From NCBI GenBank assembly GCA_003194525.1, contig NBIV01000296.1, positions 1 to 64,000 on the forward strand: a stretch of 64,000 nucleotides of DNA, written 5' to 3'. A program made the translations under genes and the position numbers. This document shows positions 25,650 through 35,640 of this stretch, one piece after another (the stretch's first letter is position 1; every line of letters begins with the position of its first letter). The notes under the pieces were generated by a model, which saw only the letters and a list, made by a program, of their open reading frames with translations, was not told the origin of the DNA and made no database searches. Source of the DNA: Gracilariopsis chorda (taxonomy: Eukaryota; Rhodophyta; Florideophyceae; Gracilariales; Gracilariaceae).

Positions 25650-27650
25650 CGGAACCTTCTTTTGCCCTCGTTATCACCCCCGCAGGGGAATGCAGCATCG
25701 ACTCCGGCTGTTGCCGAAGTGCCCCAGGCACCCCGGCGTGCTCCCGCTGTCGCGGCTTCAAGCCCCCGACGAACGGGCGATAACAACCCCCAGGGGACTT
25801 CCCTGGAATCCCAGGTCCGCGCTCTGTGGACCGCCCATGACACCCTTGTAGGGGAACTAAAATCCCTCCAAGAGGTGGTCTTGGCAACCCCCGTAAAGGA
25901 GGTTGCCGAAGAACTCCATATTTTACGGTCTGACGTCAACTTCGTGTTGGAGAGTTTGGGACAACCCACCACTTTCATCGAAGGAGTTGAAGCCCGATTT
26001 GATCGGATTGGTGCCTGCCTGGAGAAGCTGGAGCAATTCGTCCTCATGGACAAACCATCCCCGGATGATCCGGTAAACGAGGCATCGCACAACGACCAGC
26101 TTGCTGGGAAGAAGAAACGCCGTCATCGACGGAAACACCACCGAAAATATTCGGACCCCGATTCTTCGACATCATCGGACTCATCCCGAAACCATTCGGT
26201 TAGCTCGAGCTCCTCGGACTCCGACTTGGAGAACGAGAAGGGAGGCTACTCCTCCCGCTCGAGCGGTCATCGGCCACTGAAGGTGTGGTCCAAACCCGCC
26301 AGAAGGGGAGAAGACACCCCGGTCTTCGGGAATTGAAACCGGCAAACCCGGATTACCGGAAGCTTTTATCATACCGGTACTACCGGCTCGAAGACTCGTC
26401 ACTTGGACGTACGCCCCGTGGTACGGGAAAGGTGCCAGAATGCATTAAGCGATTGCAGCTCTCGCTCTGCAACCAGTATTGTACTGGAGAGGACCTAGTC
26501 CTAGTACTGGATTTTCTATCCCGCTTTGTAGCGGAGGCCGATATCCTCGGTATGAATGAGGGACAAGCCTATTTGGCTTTACCGTATTTCTTACGGGGAA
26601 TGGCGGAGGACCAATACAACTCTGTCAGAGGATCTTCTCGTGCCTCCAAGGGAGGAGTTACTTGCTGGCCGGAGGTTGTGCAGTATCTACTGCGCTCCTA
26701 CGCCACAAACACCGCTATTCAGCAGGCTATCCTCGCTTTGCGAGATACACGCCAGCGTGCTGGAGAGACCGAGACCGATTACTCGGTGCGCCTTAACAAG
26801 GCTTTCCACAGATGTGGTAACGTGTACCCTGCTGGGGAGCGCAGTACCATGTTCATCGATGGTCTTGACCTGGCAATCCGGAGTTTAGTTACCCGTTATC
26901 GGGAGGAGAAGCGGAGGATCACCTACCTCGAGGTGGTCCAACACGCTCGAGCGGAAGGGGATGCACTCCGTGCAAGAACTCCGAACAATCGGTCTAAATC
27001 CACCAAGGCGTTGTTGCTGGAAAGCGAAGCTTCCTCTCTCCCGCTCACCGCGGATGGGAACCCTGGACAGGGATTTGATACCGTGCATTTAGTGCAGGGG
27101 GATGGTGTGTCGATACCCACCAGTGATTTGTCGTCAACGACGGAGATGACCCGTGATACGGGAACGGAAGACCCCGTTTTGTACAGTGGTAACAGTCGGG
27201 TTCAACCCCAACGACTCCCGTTTTCAAACGGTCAATCCCGTTATGAACGGCCTGGGTGGACTGACACCTGCCCTGTGGTTCGCTTCTCCGATACTCGGAA
27301 TAATAACCCGCGTGTCGCGGTATTGGCTCTCATTTGCCACCTGTGCTATGCCCATGGCCATACCTCCCCTCAGTGTATTTGTTCACTGAAGGATATGGCC
27401 AAGGTGTTGGCAAATTATGAGGCCCTCACTCCAGAGGAGAAACGTTCCGTCCCAACGGCTTCCTACCTCCGTGCTAAAATGGACTTTTCCCAAGCCTTAC
27501 CACACACCCCGCTTGCGCGGCAAGCTTCATACACCCCGATTCGGGAGATCACGCAACCATCCGTTGCAACCCCCACTTATGCGGATAGAAACCCCCGTCA
27601 ACGGGATGAAGCACTCGTTGTCGAGGATACCAAGCCACCGCCGAAGGCGG
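25650..27650 (+). mobile_element. RT3 gag region
   Basis: This encodes the structural (capsid and nucleocapsid) part. The N-terminal third has a helical stretch (near 25800-26060) followed by a basic KKKRRHRRKHHRK run and a Ser-rich run. The middle is a capsid-like helical region (about 26450-26960), and a CCHC zinc knuckle, CHLCYAHGHTSPQC (spacing CX2CX4HX4C), lies near 27330-27375. RT4 keeps a diverged antisense counterpart at about 39300-41590. Confidence 0.85.
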
Positions 27651-27839
27651 AAAACTAACTGAGGGAGTCTCCCCTTTGGGAGAGGCGTCCTCAAGAACGA
27701 GGCTGTTGGCACCCGAGGCGTCCTCGCCTCGCTCCCCGGTGAAAGTCCTCTCGAGGAAAGACACCGCTGACGCGGACTCTGCGCACCTCGGTGTGCTGCG
27801 TCGCCCGTGTATACGGAGTAAAAATCCCCGGATTCCCGG

Positions 27840-28200
27840 TAGAGTCTTGGTCTTGGCCAAACGCAATTATAAGGTCTATGCCGACCTTGGCCTTGATCCC
27901 CAGTTTATGGTGAGGTTTCTCACCGTCCTGGATACAGATGCAGGCCCCAACTTTGTTGTGGAATCATTATTAACCCTGCTTGTGCGGTCGCGTATCCGCT
28001 CTGACGCGGTCCCCGACATTTCGGATGCGAACAACAATCCGTTACAAACGGTGGGCACAGTGGACCTCGTCGTGAGACTTGGTACCTCTGTGGTGAAGTT
28101 GGACTTCATCGTTTGCCGTTCATTGGCAGCACCAGTGATACTGGGATGTGGTTACTGCGACAGATTTGTCGACGCAATCAGGCCCCGCCTCAGGCGTGTA
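27840..28200 (+). mobile_element. RT3 aspartic protease region
   Basis: By position between the gag knuckle and RT, and by a retropepsin-like block (FLTVLDTDAGPNFVV near 27915-27960) with a later hydrophobic VILGCGY block (near 28135), this is the pepsin-like protease that processes the polyprotein. The active-site block is atypical for the DTG/DSG consensus, so the call rests partly on position. Confidence 0.65.
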
Positions 28201-28969
28201 GAACTTGACGACGGATCGTCGGTTCCGATTGTTCGCCGCCCGCTAAAGCGGTCCTCTTGGAAACAAGTTCCGCTCCCTGCTGCGCAGGAACCACTGCCCG
28301 CGTCCCGCGAGTCCACCAAGCTCCGCGTCGCTGCCTCGGTTTCTATACCGGCTGAGTCCCAAGTCCGGGTGCAGGTAAATTCCCGTCAACACGGTCTTCG
28401 GGTTATACAACCCCTCGCCTCGTTGTACGAGAAATCCCAGCTGGCGCTGGCTAATGGAATTGTCTCCATTTCCCCGGATGTTCCTTTCCGGATATTGGTT
28501 GCCAACCTTGGCAAACACCCCCAGTATTTGGTAAAACACCAAGTAATTGGGAGTGTAACCCCCCATCCTATGGGAATGCTGCCAACGAAGATGACAGCCG
28601 CCGATGTACTCGGAGTTACCACCTCTTCTGAGGAGTTCGCCCCGCCGTCCGAAGACGTCAAGTCTAAGGAGGGGGAGGAAGCCGCTACTTCAGCGTCGAA
28701 CATACCGAGTAACTCGGAATAGCGAACCACACCTGTTCCAAAGGACAATGCTCCATCGAGCAACGACCGGATTGATCCGGAAAAGGCACTTGAAGCGCTG
28801 GACGTTAGCCACGTGCCAGAGTCGCACCGCGACAAACTTCGTACCATGTTACGGGAATTCACCACAATGTGGGATGGCTCGCTTGGCGAGATTAACGCAA
28901 CGGAACACCGGATCGATTTAATCCCCGGTGCGCGACCGGTTGCACAACCCCCTTACAGGGCAGGTCCGA

Positions 28970-30200
28970 AAGCTCGGGAAGAGGAGCAGTCCCAAGTGGA
29001 CAAGATGCTCCGCGCAGGTGTGATTGAGCCCGCTCAATCACCCTGGGCATCCCCAGTTGTACTGGCTTTAAAGGCCGACGGAACCTGGAGGTTCTGTGTC
29101 GACTACCGCCGGCTCAATACCGTGACCGTTAGGGACACGTACCCTATCCCTCGTATGGACGAGTGCATTGACTCCCTTGGAGACGTCACCGTGTTCACGG
29201 CCCTTGATGCCAATTGGGGATATTGGCAAGTACCTGTCAGACAGGAGGATCGCGATAAAACCGCATTCACCTGCCACGCAGGAACGTACCGCTTCAAGCG
29301 GATGCCATTTGGGTTAACCAACGCCCCCGCCACCTTTCAGCGTGCAGTAGATATTCTACTCAACCGCTTTAAGTGGCAGAGCTGTCTGGTCTACCTTGAT
29401 GATATTATCATCTTCTCCAACTCGTTGGACGACCATCTCACTCACGTCCGAGACGTGCTGACCGTACTCCGCGATGCGGGAATTACCCTCAAGTTGAGGA
29501 AATGCGAGTTTTTCACCGATACTGTGAAGTATCTGGGTCACATTATCCGTCCTGGACGGTTAGCGATCGAGAAAGCTCGAGTCAAATCCCTCGTCGAGGC
29601 GAAAGAACCCCGTACTCAAACGGAACTGCGCTCCTTTTTGGGGCTGGTCAACGTCTATCGACGGTTTATCCCGAACTTTTCGGAGACTGCGGCGCTCCTA
29701 AACGCGTTGTTGCAAAAGGGGAACCTCCCAAAACTGGGAACATTTACGCCCGAGCAATCGGAAGCTTTAAACTCCTTAAAGGAGGCTGTCACATCAGCAC
29801 CAATCCTACATCTCCCAAAACCTGGGTTGCTATACTCCGTAGATACGGACTCGAGCGACTACCAAGTCGGGTGTGCTCTTTTTCAAACCACCCCCGAGGG
29901 GGAACGACATCCAATTGGTTATTGGTCGCACTCGCTCAATGTTCATGAGCGGAACTACTCCGTATCGGAGAAAGAGTGCCTCGCCGTCGTATGGGCGATG
30001 AACACTCTGCGCCCCTACCTTATGGGAATTCACTTCACCGTGTACACGGATCATTCCTCATTGACGTGGTTGATGAATATCTCCGACCCGTCGGGAAGCC
30101 TCATGCGCTGGAGACTCCGCCTCACGGAATATGACTTTCAAGTCATTTATAAAAAGGGCGCGCAGAACACCCAGGCCGACGCTTTGTCGCGGTTACCCAC
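28970..30200 (+). mobile_element. RT3 reverse transcriptase and RNase H
   Basis: The RT blocks are all clear: FCVDYRRLN, FTALDANWGYWQV, FKRMPFGLTNAPATF and VYLDDIIIFS with the YLDD catalytic motif (near 29390). Then come a LGHII block and ELRSFLGLVNVYRRF. RNase H follows (VDTDSSDYQVGCALF, SEKECLAVVWA, TDHSSLTWL and the ADALSR end block near 30180). The enzyme copies the element RNA into DNA in cytoplasmic particles. Similarity to RT1 is strong across the whole stretch. Confidence 0.95.
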
Positions 30201-30539
30201 AAGTGGGGAAGCACTCCCAGCGGAAGATGATGAAGTCCCATGTTTCATGGCCACAGACCCGGATAATCCGGAATGTGCCGTCGAGGCTGGGCCAGAAAAC
30301 TGGGACGAGGATGCTGACTTTGACGAACTACTCGCATCGCGAGATGAATCTGAGAACCCGTTACCGGGAAACTTTGTACCGGTATCACCGGAAGAAATGA
30401 TCCAAGAACAATTCGGCGACCCATTCTGTACGAGGATTCGTGCCCGTCTTAACGGTGGTGAAGATCTCCCTTCCGGGGTAACCGATAAAGGCTACCTCGT
30501 AAGGAAGGTTGAAGCCCGCCCACAGATTGTGGTACCTCA

Positions 30540-31340
30540 TTCCCTGCAGTCGCGAGTGTTACATCTATCACACTGCGCCCCCATTGGAGGTCACCCAGGT
30601 GGGAGGAAACTCTACCTAATCCTGCGAACGGATTTCTCTTGGCCCGCCATGGCGGTGGATTGCTACGCAACCGTGCGGTTCTGTAGCGAATGCGCGAAGA
30701 ATCGCGTGAAACTCCGCAAAAATGCGAAGAAGATGAAACTATTCCCCGCAAGGCGCAAGGGCACCGCTCGAGTTTATGGCGATCGATATTCTCGGACCAT
30801 TACTCACCACGAAACGTGGAAACAAGTTTCTACTTGTCATTACCGACCGCTTTTCTAAGCTGGTACGGACTGTCCCTCTTCGGAAGATAACCGCTTTCAC
30901 GGTGGCCCAGGCTCTGGTGACGCACTGGATTTTCGTCTACGGTCCCCCTGTGGAGGTGCTCTCCGATAATGGGAAACAGTTCGTGAGCAAGGTCTTCCAG
31001 GATGTTTGTCGCATCCTGGATGTCAAGAACTTGTTCACGACTACCTACCACCCCCAGTGTAATGGGCAAGTTGAACGGTTTAACTGGACGTTACTCGCGG
31101 CGTTACGTTCCTAAGTCGCAGACCACCCAAAGAACTGGGACATGTACGCTGATGCAGTAACTTAGGCGTACAATACGCAGGTACACCGGACTACCGGAGT
31201 TTCGCCATTCGAGTTGGTTCTATCTAGAACACCCCCGCCTGTGGCGCGGGAACCCCAAGCTACCTTGGACAATTTCCCATCAGTGGGTATCTACCGGCAG
31301 CAATGGAAGCAATGGCTTTCCAAGCTGGTCCCCGCTGCGC
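30540..31340 (+). mobile_element. RT3 integrase region
   Basis: The N-terminal zinc-binding motif is visible (HLSHCAPIGGH, then CYATVRFCSECAKN), followed by the DDE core blocks MAIDILGPL, VLSDNGKQFVS and TTTYHPQCNGQVERFN. It joins the element DNA to the chromosome. The C-terminal part continues into a GPF-like block (KLSPVADGPFKV near 31480-31520). Confidence 0.9.
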
Positions 31341-31529
31341 GGAAGTCTATGGCACGGGCCCAAGCCACTTAGAAGCGGGATTTTGATGCTCGCTTGCGAG
31401 GGAAACCGTCCCCGATTCGGGCGAATAACTACGTCTTCATCAGGAAGGAGTACTACAACCCGGAACGGGAGAAGCGCCATAAACTCTCGCCTGTGGCGGA
31501 TGGACCATTCAAGGTCATCTCTGTAAACA

Positions 31530-33140
31530 CCGACACTGTCGTGGTAGAGATGGGCGACACGCACGAACGGATTTCCCGTGATCGTGTTGTCCTTGCCCCT
31601 CCTCCCTCGTCAGAGGTAGTCCTGGATCCAGACAACCCCGTTTCTACGGACTCTGCAACACCGGAACCATCCGGGAGTACTAGGCCTACGGTACTACCAC
31701 ACCCCAGCCGGGGTCTCTCAGACCTAGCGACTCTGTCGGACTCACTGGCTCAGCCGGGTAATTCGGGCCTCTCAGCGCCCGCCCCTACCACGCCCGCCCC
31801 ACTGGCGCGCATTTATACCCGCCAAGCGGGGAATGTTATCCCTTATCCCGCCGCTCCGTCTAAGGAGGGGGAGGAGAACACTCGTTTTCGAGGAACGATA
31901 TCGCCGTCGCAACGGGAAACACACCGTAACATACGGAACACTGACCGTGGAGCACGGAGTATGTCACGCGACACTAATCCCCCGTTCCCGGGCAGTGCTG
32001 TGCAACAGGAACCAGACGCGCATGCCCCGCAAAAGCGGCAAATACACCGTTTGTCACGGGAAAACGAGAAGCCTCCCTCCAATACCGCAGCAGCGGAAAT
32101 GCAATCGCCCGATCCATCCCCGGAGGCATCGCCACAAACGCGGGAAATATATCGTGCTACACGGGAAGTTGAAGCGCAACTACCGCACACCCCTGTCAGG
32201 GGAGGATACCCGATAAGGGAGTATGGTGACGATTGCCCCCAATCCCCTGGGCAGAGCGATGCATCGAAGCCGCCATTGGCCGATACCCCCGCGGAAACGG
32301 TTCAATTAGGTCCAGCAGACCCGCGCCCCGCGGAGAAGAGGCGCCCAGATACGCCGGCCTCACAGGGAAATACCCACACCCCTCTTGGGGAAAAAGGCAG
32401 CCCTGGCTCGCAAACACCGGAAACGCCTCCCGTCGTTGACGGAATCGAAGCCCCCGCTACGGGGAATAATTTGCGCCGACCCCCGCAACGCTGCGGCGAA
32501 GAACGGAGGAAGTCGGGAAAAACGCGCGCCATCGCACGCTCGAAACCGGTCGTACCGGACGCTGCCCCTCATCATGGAGACGGTGCACCGCGCTTAGCGG
32601 CAAGGCCCCTGAAAAGGGTGTCATCGGCAACTGCCCGGCACCCCCCAAAGGGGAATTTTGACCAAAATACCGGTGTACCGGAGTTAGCCCCAGGAAACCC
32701 GTCAGTAGCCGGGGACACCACGGCGTTGCCGGAACGTATGGTGCAGAGCGCTCGTGCACCGGGCAGGGAGGCGGAACGCTTACCAATCACCGTGTCGCAC
32801 GGGACCCCGCAGGGGATGTCGCAAATGCCGTTCCCGCATACGCGGCAAGGACCCCGCAAGCTCGCGGTTCGCGAAGAAGACCGCACTCGCGGAGTTCAAG
32901 TCCCCCGCCGCTTGGCGGTTCGCCCGGCCTACCGTGAAGACGGGAACAACGACACCCCTCTGGGGAATGACTTGCCGGTGAAAAACGTGGCACCACACAC
33001 CCTCTTGAGGGATATCTTTCCGCATGAGCAGCGGCCGCTATCACAGCGCACGGCAACGCCGGAGTTATCGCCGAACACCCTGCTAAGGGACATTATACCG
33101 CACAGCGGGCAGCCCCCACAAGGAAGTACAACCACCACCC
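31530..33140 (+). mobile_element. RT3 long Pro-rich linker between integrase and chromodomain
   Basis: This is about 530 residues of Pro, Arg, Gly, Ser and Thr-rich sequence with repeated short motifs (QIHRLSRE and EIYRATRE; HTLLRDIFPH and NTLLRDIIPH). Most chromoviruses have a much shorter connection. On the DNA level it is full of short hairpins. RT4 keeps a recognisable antisense remnant (about 35930-36290). Confidence 0.75.
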
Positions 33141-33149
33141 GGCACGGCC

Positions 33150-33335
33150 GGCAGGTCTACGAACGAGAGTTCGTAGTAGACCGACTTGTCGGACACACCT
33201 GGGACCAGGATGGTATTCTACAATACCGCGTCCGCTGGTACGGGTACGACACCAGTGGGGATACGTGGGAGCCAATTGAACACCTCCCACGGTCGCAGGT
33301 CCTGCGATACCACCGTCAAAGCGGAACTGCAGCCC
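33150..33335 (+). mobile_element. RT3 chromodomain
   Basis: The sequence EFVVDRLVGHTWDQDG, then LQYRVRWYGYD and DTWEPIEHL, has the aromatic and WEP pattern of a chromodomain, a reader of histone H3 methyl-lysine. In chromoviruses this module directs integration toward heterochromatin, which would fit the crowded repeat landscape here. Confidence 0.92.
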
Positions 33336-33611
33336 CAGCCATGCTGGTTAATGCCCAAGTTGGGTAACGTTGCCGCGCAAGCGGAGAGCGATAGGAAAGG
33401 ATAACAAGGCAAGGTCCGTCGAAGACGGGGAACTCAAACGAGAATCACCGTTCAAAACGGGAAAGTTTATTCAAGGGAGCAGCTAGCTCCCCACAACACT
33501 ATACTACACTAGCTGGCTATGCCAGGAAACGAGAACCGGAAACGGCGCACGCGCTTTTATCACCCATTTTCGTCTGGGAACCCTCTGCGTCCGCGGTCTT
33601 TTTCCCGTCTT

Positions 33612-33622
33612 AGGGGGGGGTA
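33612..33622 (+). promoter_or_regulatory. RT3 polypurine tract
   Basis: AGGGGGGGGTA lies immediately before the 3' LTR start TGTAGTGC, where plus-strand DNA synthesis is primed in LTR elements. Confidence 0.8.
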
Positions 33623-34449
33623 TGTAGTGCAACGCTCTCAAGGAGGGATTCTTGGTACTTGAACGTTTTCCCGATATTATCGGTTGTGTAGTGCGTGTAT
33701 GAACTACGCCCCACAATGGTGGGTATGGACACGTGGGACACGGTTTTGGGTCAATTGGCGGTTGGCCACAGTAGTGGATGTTGCCACAAAATGTGGAGTA
33801 TTTTAGTTAATATTATTTATTATTTTCACACCCATTTCTGGGAAGCTAGTACTTAGTGCGCCGGCACACTGCCGACGCACCAGTAAACCTTCCCCAACAA
33901 GGGACCCCAACCTGGGGAATTGGCTCTAGTTGTTGCCGCTTGCGCGCGTACTCTACTCCTCCTTGGAGGGAAACGCCGTAAACCACGGGACATCTAACCC
34001 CCTTGTACATCTAAAGAAGCCCATCCTTGGGAGTATAATTGTTCCAATCATATTGGTGTTTCACCCTGTATAGGGAGTCCTGTCCACCGTCATCGTCGTA
34101 TCTGTTCGTCGCTCTCGCGACTGACTTCGTCCTCTCTTCCTCCTCTTCGCCCTTCCTTCTTCCCCTTTTTAGGGTAGCACCTCCCGCTATCCGCGGCCCT
34201 CGTGTGCGCATCCGCTCCCACACCCCCACTTACGTGGAAACATACCTCTACTGAGGATCACACCCGGCTCACGCGGATACCGATTCTTCGCCTTCACCTC
34301 CCTGCGCGAGTCGCGACAGGTGTCCCTGGTCTTACAAACCGGCTTCGCCGTGACACCTCTGGGAGAGCTCTACCCAACTGGGTTCACCTCGTGAGAGGAA
34401 GATCCCGAACGTCTTTCGGTGTTTTTCCCCTTTGGGGCATTGCACCACA
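33623..34449 (+). repeat. RT3 3' LTR (family A, 827 bp)
   Basis: It has the same length as the 5' LTR. Differences seen by eye number about 10, clustered at the first 17 bases and at scattered single sites. Confidence 0.96.
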
Positions 34450-34454
34450 TCGGT
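34450..34454. repeat. Target-site duplication of RT3, right copy
   Basis: TCGGT, identical to 24548-24552. Confidence 0.9.
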
Positions 34455-35640
34455 TGATCCAAGCACCGCTGGGGCATCAAATAAATAATGTGCTCTTGAG
34501 AGGCCGAGTTTCGTACCTCAGATGAGTGAGCCGCAACCTCTAACGAGCGTATCCCCTCCGGTTGTAATGGACACTATGGTCATCGCGTTGAGCGGAAAAC
34601 GTCCAAACCGTTGGCACCCTTGTACCTCCGGACATTGTAGATGTTGGGCAGCTCGTGGGTCTTGCTGTGGCTAACTATCCTCATTCAACCATTCACTCTG
34701 GTGCTGGCGCTTTGTCAGGGTAACTTGTACACATCATTCTGATCTTCACGTTTCAGTGATGAAGCTTGCAATAGCTTCTGGGTTCAACCAAACGTGTGGT
34801 TCTTAGTTCTTCGTCCTTCCTCCTTCTTTGGCATTGTCCCCTTCATATTGTTCTTCATCCTCACGACTTCTCTTCTTTAAGCAGCAACTGCAGTATAACC
34901 ATTAATTCGGTAGTCTTCTATTTTCTACTGTTCACCAACTTTTTGTTCCATCCGTGAGGATCTTTTCCTTCTTCTTCTCTTCTTTGAGCTTCTCCACTCC
35001 ATGGTCGTATCACATAATTCGTGGACCGCGTAAGGTTCTACACTACTTAGGCTTTATCTTTCGTTGCTGGTATGGATGCCCGAGTCCTTTAGTGATATTG
35101 CAGATCTTTGGAGCCAAGCAGTTGTTCGATGGGTTCCATAATTCTTTCTTTCAGATGGTATCTATACGAACTGAATCGATACTAAAACACCCCTCGTGGG
35201 TCATATTCGTAACGCACGACGTGTTGAATGACGATTTCTCAGGAATACGTATCCATTTTCACGTCTCCCTAGACTGATTCCCATAATTGCACACCCTTCA
35301 GAGGTACCAAGAGACTCCGTTCCAACTCTGAGTGAGGTTGTTCTGGTTTTCAGTCACCAAGGACTTGGAATGTGCTTTCAGTGGCTCCGTTGAATCAGCC
35401 AAACCGAACCTTCCGTTATACGCATAGTAGCGTAAAACAGAAGAAGTGCACAGATAGAACTCGCGTTCCTGAGTACTCCATTAGCACGTGAGATCTCAAG
35501 AGTTATTTGCAGGTGAACAGTAGCGTCCAAGATTTGGCTAGTTCTTCACAGGGTCTTGACTACCATATGACGAAGATACTCGTGTGCCGCACTCCCTGCG
35601 CATACTGGCAGATCTACCGGCTACTCTGCATACAAACTGG
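34455..35640. other. Gap without recognisable genes
   Basis: This is the right flank of the RT3 target site. There is a TC-rich stretch at 34790-35000. A 107-codon open stretch (34954-35277, plus) shows no domain. It may contain the missing 3' end of RT4, but no LTR copy could be matched. Confidence 0.4.

Larger units (their letters stand above)
24553..34449 (+). mobile_element. RT3: nearly whole chromodomain Ty3/gypsy retrotransposon
   Basis: This young fossil is 9897 bp long, with 827 bp LTRs that differ at about 10 positions by eye (about 1.2 percent), a perfect 5 bp target duplication, a primer site and a G-rich polypurine tract. Parts in order are gag, aspartic protease, reverse transcriptase, RNase H, integrase, a very long Pro-rich linker and a C-terminal chromodomain, which is the chromovirus order. 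It looks close to whole, with about five breaks in the coding part. RT1 and RT4 are older relatives. The whole element, including coding parts, is studded with short perfect inverted repeats (see findings). Confidence 0.96.
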
